A DNA stretch of 64,000 bases from an uncultured Eubacteriales bacterium (GTDB taxonomy: Bacteria > Bacillota > Clostridia > Christensenellales > Borkfalkiaceae): positions 5,255-69,254 of the forward strand of contig CAJLRM010000011.1 of the NCBI GenBank assembly GCA_905209085.1. Direction: 5' to 3'. The notes under the pieces were generated by a model that was not told where the DNA came from, searched no databases, and was given only the letters and a program-made list of their open reading frames with translations. Shown piece after piece: positions 53,089 through 63,729 of this stretch. How positions within the stretch are numbered: the first letter of the stretch is position 1; each line of letters starts with the position of its first letter. The translations under genes were made by a program, and so were the position numbers.

Positions 53089-53820
53089 ATGGAGGGGCGT
53101 ATCCATTCGTTTGAATCGTTCGGGACGGTGGACGGACCGGGCATTCGTTTCGTGGTATTCATGCAGGGATGTCCTCTGCGCTGTCAATACTGCCACAATC
53201 CGGATACATGGCTGGCGGGCGGACAGGCTTATTCCGCGCAGCAGGTATGCGATCAAGCGCTGAAATACAGAAATTATTTCGGCGATACGGGCGGCGTTAC
53301 GGTTTCGGGCGGCGAGCCGCTGCTGCAAATAGAGTTTGTGACGGAGCTTTTTCGGATGCTGAAAGAAAACGGGATCCATACGGCAGCGGACACTTCGGGC
53401 TACACTTTCGACCGCGACAGCGCAGCGGGCGTAGAACAGCATAAAAAACTTCTCGCCTATACCGATCTCGTACTCCTCGATATTAAGCATATCGATACGG
53501 AAGGTCACAAAAAGGTGACGGGAAAAGGAAACGAACATACCCTTGCCTTTGCCCGCTTTCTCAGCGACAACGGCGTTCCCATGTGGATAAGGCACGTTCT
53601 GGTGCCGGATTTGACGGACGAGGACGAGGCTCTGAAAAGATTGAAGGCGTTTATCGACACGTTGAAAACGGTGGAAAAAGTGGAGGTTTTGCCCTATCAC
53701 ACCATGGGAGAAGTCAAGTATGAAAAACTCGGCTATGCATATCCTTTAAAAGGGGTGCAGCCGCCGACTGCGGAACGAGTGAAAAACGCAAAAAGGATCC
53801 TCGGCATCCTCAAAGAGTAA
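53089..53820 (+). CDS. pflA: Pyruvate formate-lyase activating enzyme
   Basis: PflA (243 residues) is a radical-SAM enzyme that abstracts a hydrogen from a glycine of pyruvate formate-lyase to create the glycyl radical. The CX3CX2C cluster motif is C28, C32 and C35 (GCPLRCQYCHN). The family segments SFGTVDGPGIRF, VTVSGGEPLLQ and LLDIKHID follow. GGGGTGAG precedes the ATG. It lies upstream of a thioredoxin-like gene and the split lyase, so all three products may act together. Confidence 0.94.
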   Translation: MEGRIHSFESFGTVDGPGIRFVVFMQGCPLRCQYCHNPDTWLAGGQAYSAQQVCDQALKYRNYFGDTGGVTVSGGEPLLQIEFVTELFRMLKENGIHTAADTSGYTFDRDSAAGVEQHKKLLAYTDLVLLDIKHIDTEGHKKVTGKGNEHTLAFARFLSDNGVPMWIRHVLVPDLTDEDEALKRLKAFIDTLKTVEKVEVLPYHTMGEVKYEKLGYAYPLKGVQPPTAERVKNAKRILGILKE

Positions 53821-53970
53821 AAAGAATTCCTTTCGTTGTCTGAGAAGCGGAAATGTGAGGAGAAAGGACGTTAATCGCCGCGTTATGCGCAAAGGGAAAA
53901 GCGACGTTCGCTCCGTTCTGCGTAAAAGGCGCGAAACGTTGTGGACGCGAAAGGTTTAAAAAGGAACAAA

Positions 53971-54306
53971 ATGAGTGAAATTTTCGGAAAAAAGAATTAT
54001 AAAGAAAGCCTGAAAGGACTTTGCTGCGTGGAGGTGAGCGGGGAATCGTGCGCCAATTGTCTGACGCTGATGCCCATCTTAAAATCGATTGCCGACGCGC
54101 GCGGCGATATACGGCTGGTGCACGTGGAAGCGGATTATGATACCACAGCGTTGATGGAGGAATGGGACGTTTGCAGAGTCCCCACCGTCCTTTTGATGGA
54201 CGACGGAAAGATCTTTGCCCGCTGTTCGGGCTTTCAGCCCGAGGAGATCCTCGAAATCTGGATAGACGCAAAGATCCAAGAATATAAGTCCTCTCAAAAG
54301 AGCTAA
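53971..54306 (+). CDS. Thioredoxin-like protein between pflA and the lyase
   Basis: A 111-residue thioredoxin-fold protein. The redox motif is CANC at residues 27-30, and the cis-proline loop reads CRVPTVLLMDDG near residue 73. It lacks a signal peptide. The ATG at 53971 follows AAGGA. It is a single-domain thioredoxin with a non-standard active site (usually CGPC). Its place inside the pfl locus suggests a role in protecting or reducing the lyase or its activase, but this is inference. Confidence 0.78.
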   Translation: MSEIFGKKNYKESLKGLCCVEVSGESCANCLTLMPILKSIADARGDIRLVHVEADYDTTALMEEWDVCRVPTVLLMDDGKIFARCSGFQPEEILEIWIDAKIQEYKSSQKS

Positions 54307-54438
54307 AAAGATAGGAATTTAACTCAATTGAAGATATGAAAAGAAGTCGCTGCCGTGCGGGGCAAAACGTATTCTTTTATTCAACAAAGCACATAATCGG
54401 AATAAATCGGAAAATCATTTAATTTTAGGAGATATACT

Positions 54439-56469
54439 ATGCAGTACGAAGGATGGGAAGGATTCGTTCCCGGAAAATGGAATAACGACGAAGTAGACGT
54501 CAGGGATTTTATTCAGCGCAATTATACGCCTTACGAGGGGGACGCTTCCTTTCTCGCGCCCGCAACGGAGGCTACTCAAAAGCTTTGGAACATCGTTCTT
54601 GATCTGTCCCAAAAAGAACGCGAGGCGGGCGGGGTATTGGACGCGGATACGAAAATCGTTTCTACGCTGACTTCGCACGAGGCGGGCTATCTCGACAAGG
54701 AGCTTGAAAAGATCGTCGGATTGCAGACCGATAAGCCTTTCAAGCGCGCGTTGCAGCCCTTCGGCGGCATCCGTATGTCCGAGGAAGCGCTCAATATGTA
54801 CGGATATACGCTCGATCCCGAGGTGAAAGCGATCTTCACCAAGTACCGCAAGACGCACAACGACGGCGTTTACGACGCTTACACGCCTGAAATGCGCGCA
54901 GCGCGCAGCGCGCATATCCTCACGGGACTTCCCGACACCTACGGGCGCGGGCGTATCGTGGGCGATTATCGCCGCGTCGCCCTTTACGGCGTCGATTATC
55001 TCATCCGCAAAAAGGAAGAGGATAAGCTCGCTATGAACGGCGTCATGACGCCCGACAAAGTGCGCGACAGAGAGGAAATCTCCGAGCAGATCAAGGCGTT
55101 AAAAGCCCTGAAAACGCTGGCGGCGATCTATGGCAGGGACATTTCTCAGCCCGCAAAAAACGCGCAGGAAGCCGTACAGGCCCTCTATTTTGGCTATCTC
55201 GCCGCAGTCAAGGATCAGAACGGCGCGGCGATGTCTATCGGCAGAAACAGCACCTTCCTCGATATTTATATCGAACGCGATCTCAAAAACGGCGTCCTCA
55301 CCGAAGCGGAAGCGCAGGAATTGATGGATCAGTTCGTCATGAAGCTGAGAATCGTCAAATTCATGCGCATCAAGGAATATAACGAACTGTTCTCGGGAGA
55401 TCCCACCTGGGTCACGGAGTCGATCGGCGGTATGGGCGCGGACGGCAGAACTTTGGTGACGAGGTCCTCTTTCCGTATCCTGCACACGCTGGACAACCTC
55501 GGTCCCGCGCCCGAACCTAATCTCACGGTGCTCTGGTCGAAGCGTCTGCCCGCCAATTTCAAAAAATACTGCGCGGAAATTTCCATCCGCACCTCCGCCA
55601 TTCAGTACGAGAGCGACGATCTCATGCGTCCCGAAATGGGGGACGATTACTGCATCGCCTGCTGCGTCAGCTCTATGCGCGTGGGGAAAGATATGCAGTT
55701 TTTCGGCGCGCGCGCGAATCTCGCCAAGTGCCTTCTGTACGCCATAAACGGCGGCAAGGACGAGCTAATGAAGGACAAAAAGACGGGCAAGCCCATGCAG
55801 GTTTCCCCCGAATTTGCGCCCGTGCTCGGCGATGGTCCGCTCGACTATAACGAGGTGATCAGGAAATACCGCCAAATGATGTCTTGGCTGGCGGGGCTGT
55901 ACGTGAATACGCTCAATCTCATTCACTATATGCATGACAAATATTGCTATGAGGCGCTGGAAATGGCGCTGCACGACACGAAAGTGCGCCGCTTCTTCGC
56001 AACGGGTATCGCGGGGCTTTCCTGCGCGGTCGATTCGCTGTCCGCCATCAAGTACGCGAAAGTGTATCCCGTCCGCAACGAGGAAGGGATCGTCACCGAT
56101 TTCAGAATCGAGGGCGATTTTCCCAAATACGGCAATAACGACGACAGAGTGGACGAGATCGCCGTATGGCTTTTAAAGACGTTTATGACGGACATCAAGA
56201 GTCAGTACACCTACCGCGAGAGCGTGCCTACGACGTCTATCCTCACCATCACTTCCAATGTCGTTTACGGGCAGAAGACGGGCAACACCCCCGACGGCAG
56301 AAGGGCGGGAACTCCGCTTGCGCCGGGCGCCAATCCCATGCACGGCAGGGATACCCATGGGGCGCTGGCTTCCCTTGAATCAGTGGCGAAGCTCCCTTAC
56401 GAGTATTCGAGGGACGGCATTTCCAATACCTTTTCGATCACGCCCGGCTCGCTCGGCAAGGACGAGTAA
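54439..56469 (+). CDS. pflB: Pyruvate formate-lyase core, lacking the glycyl-radical domain
   Basis: The 676-residue core of pyruvate formate-lyase, which converts pyruvate and CoA to acetyl-CoA and formate. The catalytic Cys pair is intact (C408-C409 in IACCVSSM), and so are the MQFFGARANLAK and TPDGRRAGTPLAPGANPMHGRD segments. It stops at ITPGSLGKDE. In E. coli the same chain runs on for about 80 residues containing the radical glycine. Here those residues are encoded by the next gene. TAGGAG lies before the ATG. Catalysis must therefore need association with the small subunit. Confidence 0.95.
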   Translation: MQYEGWEGFVPGKWNNDEVDVRDFIQRNYTPYEGDASFLAPATEATQKLWNIVLDLSQKEREAGGVLDADTKIVSTLTSHEAGYLDKELEKIVGLQTDKPFKRALQPFGGIRMSEEALNMYGYTLDPEVKAIFTKYRKTHNDGVYDAYTPEMRAARSAHILTGLPDTYGRGRIVGDYRRVALYGVDYLIRKKEEDKLAMNGVMTPDKVRDREEISEQIKALKALKTLAAIYGRDISQPAKNAQEAVQALYFGYLAAVKDQNGAAMSIGRNSTFLDIYIERDLKNGVLTEAEAQELMDQFVMKLRIVKFMRIKEYNELFSGDPTWVTESIGGMGADGRTLVTRSSFRILHTLDNLGPAPEPNLTVLWSKRLPANFKKYCAEISIRTSAIQYESDDLMRPEMGDDYCIACCVSSMRVGKDMQFFGARANLAKCLLYAINGGKDELMKDKKTGKPMQVSPEFAPVLGDGPLDYNEVIRKYRQMMSWLAGLYVNTLNLIHYMHDKYCYEALEMALHDTKVRRFFATGIAGLSCAVDSLSAIKYAKVYPVRNEEGIVTDFRIEGDFPKYGNNDDRVDEIAVWLLKTFMTDIKSQYTYRESVPTTSILTITSNVVYGQKTGNTPDGRRAGTPLAPGANPMHGRDTHGALASLESVAKLPYEYSRDGISNTFSITPGSLGKDE

Positions 56470-56560
56470 AATCGTTCGCATCGAACAAGCGGGAAGGAAA
56501 CTTCCGAAAAGAGTGAAAATTTTAAAGCAAAAAATCATAGAATGAAAGGAGAAAATTATT

Positions 56561-56794
56561 ATGTCCACGAAAGTAGATAATCTTGTCAATATGCTCGACG
56601 CCTACGTGGCGGACGGCGGTCATCATCTCAATGTCAACGTGTTCAGTCGCGAAACTTTGCTGGACGCGCAGAAGCATCCCGAAAAATATCCGCAGCTTAC
56701 CATCCGCGTTTCAGGGTATGCGGTCAACTTTAACAAACTGACCAAAGAACAGCAGGACGACGTGATTTTCCGTACCATTCACGAATCCATGTAA
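56561..56794 (+). CDS. Separate glycyl-radical subunit of pyruvate formate-lyase
   Basis: A 77-residue protein equal to the C-terminal glycyl-radical domain of PflB. It carries HHLNVNVFSRETLLDA, HPEKYPQLTIRVSGYAVNF with the radical glycine at G52, and LTKEQQDDVIFRTIHESM. It begins MSTKVDNLVNMLDAYV, which lines up with the linker just after the point where the core ends, so almost nothing is lost at the junction. AAAGGAG lies before the ATG. It resembles the spare-part protein GrcA (YfiD) of E. coli, but here it is the only radical domain in the locus. A GGAAG-GAAA-CTTCC hairpin in the 91-base spacer could tune its output. Confidence 0.92.
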   Translation: MSTKVDNLVNMLDAYVADGGHHLNVNVFSRETLLDAQKHPEKYPQLTIRVSGYAVNFNKLTKEQQDDVIFRTIHESM

Positions 56795-57218
56795 AATTTC
56801 AGACGCGCATTTGAAAAAGCCGAACGGAAGGGGCACGACCGCATAAAAGAAAAGCGTATTTTGAAAGGATTTTTTGTCCGACGGGAAGCGGACGGGACGG
56901 AGATAAAAATATCCGTCCCGCGGGCGTTGAACGTTTCGGCAAAATCGAAACAAAATAGGGCAATTCGGAGTATGCGGACGCGCTCTCACCGTGTTTCGGC
57001 TTTTTTTGAAACGTCGAGAATTTAATTCGACGAGGGCAGGGCTGCGACGAACGAAAAAAAGCGGAAAATTGTCTTGTATGCCGCCGCGAGGTATGGTATG
57101 ACCGGGGTTAAAAAAGAGCGATCATGCGAAAAAAGAACCGGGAACAAAAGCGGTCGTTCAAACATTTTTGCCGCGCCCGTTTTATAGGAAATAAAAATTC
57201 GATTTGCGGAGATAAAAA
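56795..57218. other. Spacer after the pfl locus
   Basis: A perfect 9-bp stem (CGGGACGGA at 56893-56901 with TCCGTCCCG at 56912-56920) lies 100 bases after the radical subunit. No T run follows, so it is not a textbook terminator. A weak TTGTAT-17-TATGAC pair (57074-57102) could be a promoter for the next gene. No gene is seen. Confidence 0.45.
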
Positions 57219-57596
57219 ATGAGAACATGGACTTTATACGCGCTCTCGGAAGGTAATTGGGAGGAGTACGCGTCTTTTTCCGACTGCGGAGAGTTTCGTG
57301 GGGAAGCGATACGCGCCGCCGAAGCGAAGACGTCGGAGGGACAGACGGAAGAAAACAAGAACGCCGCGAAGGTGTTTCGTGCGTTCGTCGCGGAGAAAAC
57401 GATTGTCGTAAGGGCGGATTTCAAACGTCTGATGCGCGCTTTGCGGCATTTCGACGAAGTGGGGCTGTCTAACGATATTTACGGCGCGATAGAGGAAATC
57501 AACGACGGGGAGGACGTCGGAGCCGTCGCTTTTGCTGGGACGGAAGAGGGCTTGACGGGAGTCGTCGAGAGAGATTTATCCGCGTATAAGATTTAG
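57219..57596 (+). CDS. Small acidic protein of unknown function
   Basis: A 125-residue soluble protein, rich in Glu and Ala. It begins RTWTLYALSEGNWEEYASFSD, has an alpha-helical middle (about 25-75), and ends with an acidic stretch and GTEEGLTGVVERDLSAYKI. No motif is recognised. GGAG lies nine bases before the ATG. It is followed after 54 bp by a secreted metallo-beta-lactamase gene, so the two could be co-transcribed. Confidence 0.6.
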   Translation: MRTWTLYALSEGNWEEYASFSDCGEFRGEAIRAAEAKTSEGQTEENKNAAKVFRAFVAEKTIVVRADFKRLMRALRHFDEVGLSNDIYGAIEEINDGEDVGAVAFAGTEEGLTGVVERDLSAYKI

Positions 57597-57650
57597 TGCT
57601 CCGTACGTTTTTATCTTTATCGCAGATTAAAAATTTGAACGAGGTTACAA

Positions 57651-58778
57651 ATGGCACAAAAAAGAAAAAATACGAAGAAAAAGAAAAAAGGCGGCGGGCT
57701 TGCGATTACTTTGTTAGTCGCTTTGCTGCTGGCTGCCGTATGGCTTTTATACGATTTCGATATTATTCGCTTCGGAAACCGGGAACACGATTCGTCGGGG
57801 GAAAATTCCGCGACCGATCTTGTCACAGACGAGCTAAGCATTCATTTTCTCGAAGTGGGAAACAAGTATACGGGCGATTGTACCTTAATCAAATCGGGAG
57901 ATACGGAGATCCTGATCGATGCGGGATCAAGGCAGGGGTCGGCGGCGACGATCGTGCCCTACATACAGCAATACTGTACGGACGGGGTGCTCGAATACGT
58001 CATTGCCACGCACGCGCATCAGGACCATATTGCGGGATTCGTGGGGACGAAAGCCGCGCCCGGGATTTTCGAATCCTTTGAATGCCGCACCATTATTGAC
58101 TTTGCGCTGACGAACGCCACTTCGTCCGTTTACAATAATTATGTGTCAAAACGGGATGCGGAAGTGGAATCGGGCGCCGCTCATTATACCGCCTTGGACT
58201 GCTGGAAAGAAGAAAACGGCGCTCAGCGTTCTTACGAGATTGCGGAGGGGATCACTATGAATATCCTCTACAACGTCTTTTACGAGGAAAAAACGAGCGA
58301 CGAAAACGATTATTCCGTCTGTATGCTCTTGTCGCAAGGGGAAAATCATTATCTCTTTACGGGAGATCTCGAAAAGGACGGAGAGGCGGCGTTAGTGAAA
58401 AATAACGCTCTGCCCGTATGCAAGTTGTTCAAGGGCGGACACCACGGCAGCTATACCGCGAATACGGACGCGCTTTTGTCCGTGATCCGTCCCGAAATCG
58501 TCTGCGTGTGCTGTTGCTGCGGCAGCGACGAATACACGGAAAACGTGGATAATATGTTCCCGTCGCAGGCGTTTGTGGACCGTGTTTCCAAATATACGGA
58601 GAAAATTTATGTGACGACCATTGTTTCCGATAACGAAAAAGGCTACGAGTCCATGAACGGGAACATCGTCGTCACCTCAGACGGCGGCGAAGTGAACGTG
58701 AACTGTTCCAATCATAACACGATTTTCAAAGACACCGATTGGTTTAAGAAACATCGTGTTTGGCCGAGCGGCGAATAG
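57651..58778 (+). CDS. Membrane-anchored ComEC-type metallo-beta-lactamase protein
   Basis: A 375-residue protein with a Lys-rich start, one TM helix (LAITLLVALLLAAVWLLY, residues 17-34), a short linker and an extracytoplasmic MBL domain. Metal ligands are visible as THAHQDHIAG, TGDLE and GGHHGSY. The domain opens LSIHFLEVGN, the way the C-terminal MBL domain of ComEC begins. Free-standing MBL proteins of this type are common in Clostridia. In this genome, where the ComEC at 40.6 kb has no MBL domain, it might supply that nuclease function, which is inference. GAGGTTAC lies before the ATG. Confidence 0.82.
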   Translation: MAQKRKNTKKKKKGGGLAITLLVALLLAAVWLLYDFDIIRFGNREHDSSGENSATDLVTDELSIHFLEVGNKYTGDCTLIKSGDTEILIDAGSRQGSAATIVPYIQQYCTDGVLEYVIATHAHQDHIAGFVGTKAAPGIFESFECRTIIDFALTNATSSVYNNYVSKRDAEVESGAAHYTALDCWKEENGAQRSYEIAEGITMNILYNVFYEEKTSDENDYSVCMLLSQGENHYLFTGDLEKDGEAALVKNNALPVCKLFKGGHHGSYTANTDALLSVIRPEIVCVCCCCGSDEYTENVDNMFPSQAFVDRVSKYTEKIYVTTIVSDNEKGYESMNGNIVVTSDGGEVNVNCSNHNTIFKDTDWFKKHRVWPSGE

Positions 58779-58797
58779 AGAAGAGGAGATAAAGGCG

Positions 58798-58836
58798 ATT
58801 CCGCCCGCGCTTTTTTATAAAAAGCGCGGGCGGAAT
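58798..58836. terminator. Bidirectional terminator
   Basis: A perfect 17-bp stem (58798-58814 with 58820-58836), with a G/C core and a T/A-rich loop, separates two convergent genes. The A/T part of the stem itself supplies the U tract on both strands. Confidence 0.85.
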
Positions 58837-58838
58837 AT

Positions 58839-59144
58839 TTAACGACGCTTTTGCGTCTTCTTTAATATTTCATAAATGCCGACTATTTTTTCGGCAATTT
58901 CGGGTAAAGCTTCCATTACGGCGCGTATATCCTCGGCGCTTTCCTTTGCGAAATTTTTTTCTTCAAAAAATTCGCAGGCTTTCTCCGAATCGAAAATTCT
59001 ACTGTAATCCTTTTTTCTCTTTCTTCTTTGAATGTCGTTGACACACCGACCGCAATAAGCGTTTCGGAAACTTGTTATACATTTTTTGTAATAGGGAACA
59101 TAATAAACGCAGTTTTGACAAATTCTCAATTTGGTTTCGTCCAT
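58839..59144 (-). CDS. Small Cys-rich protein, zinc-binding candidate
   Basis: A 101-residue protein with two CxxC pairs (C9/C12 and C31/C34) plus C22, which could bind zinc, followed by a Lys/Arg-rich helix (QRRKRKKDY) and a helical C-terminus. I do not recognise the family. The start is the ATG at 59144, since GGAGG lies just before it; a TTG further upstream overlaps that site. The gene is A/T-rich compared with its neighbours, like the Nudix gene at 51 kb, which hints at acquisition. Confidence 0.65.
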   Translation of the reverse strand: MDETKLRICQNCVYYVPYYKKCITSFRNAYCGRCVNDIQRRKRKKDYSRIFDSEKACEFFEEKNFAKESAEDIRAVMEALPEIAEKIVGIYEILKKTQKRR

Positions 59145-59264
59145 TTGTATTTCCTCCAAAATTTAACTTTCTTATATAATATCACAAAAAAAATCAAAAT
59201 TGTAAAATTATCTTCATGGAGATATAAGTTTTTTCTTTTGATATTCGCTTGTCTTGATGCGATT

Positions 59265-59296
59265 AGTATACCATAAAAAAAACTCTATGGTATACT
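59265..59296. promoter_or_regulatory. Operator-like palindrome at the -35 box
   Basis: AGTATACCATA (59265-59275) and TATGGTATACT (59286-59296) form a perfect 11-bp inverted repeat with a 10-bp spacer. Its last base is the first base of a TTGACA, so a bound dimer would cover the promoter. Confidence 0.65.
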
Positions 59297-59324
59297 TGAC
59301 AGCAGGTTGACAGCGCATTATAAA
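59296..59324 (+). promoter_or_regulatory. Upstream promoter P1 of the glycosyltransferase
   Basis: TTGACA (59296-59301) and TATAAA (59319-59324) are 17 bp apart, directly adjoining the palindrome. A second TTGACA lies at 59307-59312. Confidence 0.7.
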
Positions 59325-59372
59325 AGAAATATGTTAAAAAATTACGTTTTATGAGAAACAGCATACGAAAGG

Positions 59373-59401
59373 TTGACAAGTGTTCAAAAATAAGTTACAA
59401 T
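59373..59401 (+). promoter_or_regulatory. Downstream promoter P2 of the glycosyltransferase
   Basis: TTGACA (59373-59378) and TACAAT (59396-59401) are exactly 17 bp apart, about 60 bases before the start codon. Confidence 0.75.
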
Positions 59402-59462
59402 ATTTTCATGAATTTTGAAGGAGTGCTCCTTTTGTCTATTTAAACGGACGAAGAATGTTTTT

Positions 59463-60263
59463 ATGAATCTATTAACCGCCATCAATAAAAAATATCTGCC
59501 CTACTTTACGGCATTGGTGCGTTCTTTCGCGGACAACAATCCCGGCGAACACACCGTATATGTCGCCACCAAAGAAGTCACGGAGCAGGACATCGAGCAA
59601 TATCGCGCCTATATTCCCGACCGGGTCAAGGTCTGTCCCGTCGCTTTCTGCGATGATATTCTCGAAGGGGCGCCTACCGAACGGCGCTGGCCGAAAGAAA
59701 TTTACTATCGCATTTTCGCCGCGGGCTACCTTCCCGAAAGCGTGGACCGCGTTTTGTATATGGACAGCGATATTATCGTCAAAGGGGATATTTCGGACTT
59801 TTACAATACCGATTTTGAAGATAATTTTTTCGTGGCGACGACGAACGTGCATTCTCCTTTCTTAAAATGGTTTATCCGCGTAAAAAACGGAGCTGAAAAG
59901 AACACCGTATACGTCAACACGGGCGTGCTTTTGATGAATCTCGAAAAACTGCGCCAAGAACAGAGTCACGACGAAGTGCTTTCTTACATCGACAGGCGTA
60001 AGTTTTTCCTCACATTGCCCGATCAGGACGTCATCTCTACCCTGTACGGCCATAAAATCAAGATCGCCGACGGTTACGTCTACAATCTCAACGAGCGGAA
60101 AATTCGCGGCTGGAATCGCAGGCATTCGGGCAAGGACAAAATTAAGCTCGGTTGGGTGGACGAAAACGCGAAGATTATTCACTATCTCGGGCGGAACAAG
60201 CCTTGGAATGAAAAATATAAAGGAATTTTAAAGCCTTATTACGATAAATATAAAGTCAAGTGA
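59463..60263 (+). CDS. GT8-family glycosyltransferase
   Basis: A 266-residue GT-A fold glycosyltransferase of family 8, using a nucleotide sugar, usually UDP-glucose or UDP-galactose. The DxD metal motif is LYMDSDIIVKGD near residues 99-110. The NTGVLLMN segment lies near 158 and the C-terminal HYLGRNKPWNEKY matches the HxxGxxKPW signature. It has no membrane segment. The ATG at 59463 begins MNLLTAINKKYLPYF, the family's first strand. The Shine-Dalgarno is weak (GAAGAA). Two promoters and a terminator make it a single-gene unit. It may modify a cell-surface glycan. Confidence 0.88.
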   Translation: MNLLTAINKKYLPYFTALVRSFADNNPGEHTVYVATKEVTEQDIEQYRAYIPDRVKVCPVAFCDDILEGAPTERRWPKEIYYRIFAAGYLPESVDRVLYMDSDIIVKGDISDFYNTDFEDNFFVATTNVHSPFLKWFIRVKNGAEKNTVYVNTGVLLMNLEKLRQEQSHDEVLSYIDRRKFFLTLPDQDVISTLYGHKIKIADGYVYNLNERKIRGWNRRHSGKDKIKLGWVDENAKIIHYLGRNKPWNEKYKGILKPYYDKYKVK

Positions 60264-60284
60264 GCAAAAACCGAAAAGAAAAAC

Positions 60285-60310
60285 GAGCGGTAAGATTGCC
60301 GCTCTTTTTT
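60285..60310 (+). terminator. Intrinsic terminator of the glycosyltransferase gene
   Basis: A 9-bp stem (GAGCGGTAA with TTGCCGCTC, one G-U; 60285-60304) is followed by six T. Confidence 0.8.
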
Positions 60311-60311
60311 C

Positions 60312-60545
60312 ATGGGAGAAAGGCGGACGAGGAAGTCGTCAGAGATAAAAGAGAGGGAAACAGGAAGAGAAACGAAAAGCAGGCAACAGAAAAAGGGACA
60401 TAAAGAAATGGAGAAAAGAGAGAGTAAAAAAGAAGAAGAGAGAAAAAGGGCGGGAGAGGGCAAGAAAAAATCGGGAAAGCAACGAAAAATAAGGAGTGCG
60501 AGTCATCGGATAAAAAGTTTTATAAAGGAAAGCGGAAGAGAGTGA
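60312..60545. repeat. Polypurine tract
   Basis: About 230 bases in which the plus strand is almost entirely A and G. The 77-codon open frame through it (mostly K, R, E, S) is low-complexity with no ribosome-binding site and is not called as a gene. Confidence 0.5.
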
Positions 60546-60578
60546 AAATATTTTTGCTTGATTTTTACATAAAAATCG

Positions 60579-60607
60579 TTGACAAATCTGATGTTTTGGA
60601 ATATACT
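60579..60607 (+). promoter_or_regulatory. Promoter of the P-type ATPase
   Basis: A perfect TTGACA (60579-60584) and TATACT (60602-60607) are 17 bp apart. The transcript would start near 60614, twenty bases before the riboswitch-like element. Confidence 0.85.
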
Positions 60608-60633
60608 GTTTTTATAAGCTTTTAAAAAGCAGA

Positions 60634-60734
60634 ATGAGGGAGTAGTTTGCGTCTTCCTGAAAGGCGTAACGGTTCCAACAATAACGACGGCGATACGCTC
60701 TCCGTCTGGGGCTGTTTGAAAGAATGAGACTCAT
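60634..60734 (+). promoter_or_regulatory. yybP-ykoY (Mn2+) riboswitch-like aptamer
   Basis: P1 pairs ATGAG (60634-60638) with CTCAT (60730-60734). Directly inside it are the conserved GGAGTAG (60639-60645) and TGAGAC (60725-60730) elements of the yybP-ykoY class. A further helix, GACGG/CCGTC, lies in the middle. The class senses Mn2+ and is often found before Mn/Ca-type P-type ATPases, as here. The expression platform is not clear; an ATATTATT/AATAATAT helix and a TTTTAT/ATAAAA helix lie between the aptamer and the ribosome-binding site. Confidence 0.7.
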
Positions 60735-60825
60735 GCGCTATATTATTTGTCTGAAAATCGGCAATAATATGGTGTATGGGGCTTTTATTTTTGATAAAAT
60801 AAACAAGGAGTTATCTATTCAATCG

Positions 60826-63495
<2,670 letters not shown>

Positions 63496-63512
63496 GCCGT
63501 TTATCGGATCGG

Positions 63513-63550
63513 AAAGACGACCGCGTCTATAAAAAAACGGTCGTCTTTTT
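63513..63550 (+). terminator. Intrinsic terminator of the P-type ATPase gene
   Basis: An 11-bp stem (AAAGACGACCG at 63513-63523 with CGGTCGTCTTT at 63538-63548) ends in a run of T. Confidence 0.85.
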
Positions 63551-63669
63551 CGTTGCCATAAGAAAAAATCGGAACGTCTGCGAGGGAAAATAAAGGATAG
63601 AAAACGGGTTTAAAATGGAAAAAAAGGATAATACGTTTGACAAGTTCATAATAAATTTTACGAGAGGAC

Positions 63670-63699
63670 TTGACAAAAAGAGTCGCGGGGGCTTATAAT
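63670..63699 (+). promoter_or_regulatory. Promoter of the terminal lipoprotein gene
   Basis: A perfect TTGACA (63670-63675) and TATAAT (63694-63699) are 18 bp apart. A second TATAAT follows at 63703-63708. Confidence 0.8.
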
Positions 63700-63729
63700 G
63701 GATATAATCAAAGTGTGAGGGAATAAGAT

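Larger units (their letters stand above)
59145..59462. other. Control region upstream of the glycosyltransferase
   Basis: An AT-rich divergent region with two plus-strand promoters, an operator-like palindrome, and a tight AAGGAG/CTCCTT hairpin at 59418-59431. An 11-codon open frame at 59409-59444 starts almost at the predicted transcript start. No gene is seen. Confidence 0.6.
60264..60825. other. Spacer: terminator, polypurine tract, promoter, riboswitch
   Basis: Holds the glycosyltransferase terminator (60285-60310), a 230-bp polypurine stretch, and the promoter and riboswitch-like leader of the P-type ATPase, each listed separately. No other gene is seen. Confidence 0.75.

Noticed and set aside
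60312..60545. 77-codon Lys/Arg/Glu-rich open frame in the polypurine tract
   Set aside because: It is low-complexity, with no ribosome-binding site and no family features; a by-product of base composition.
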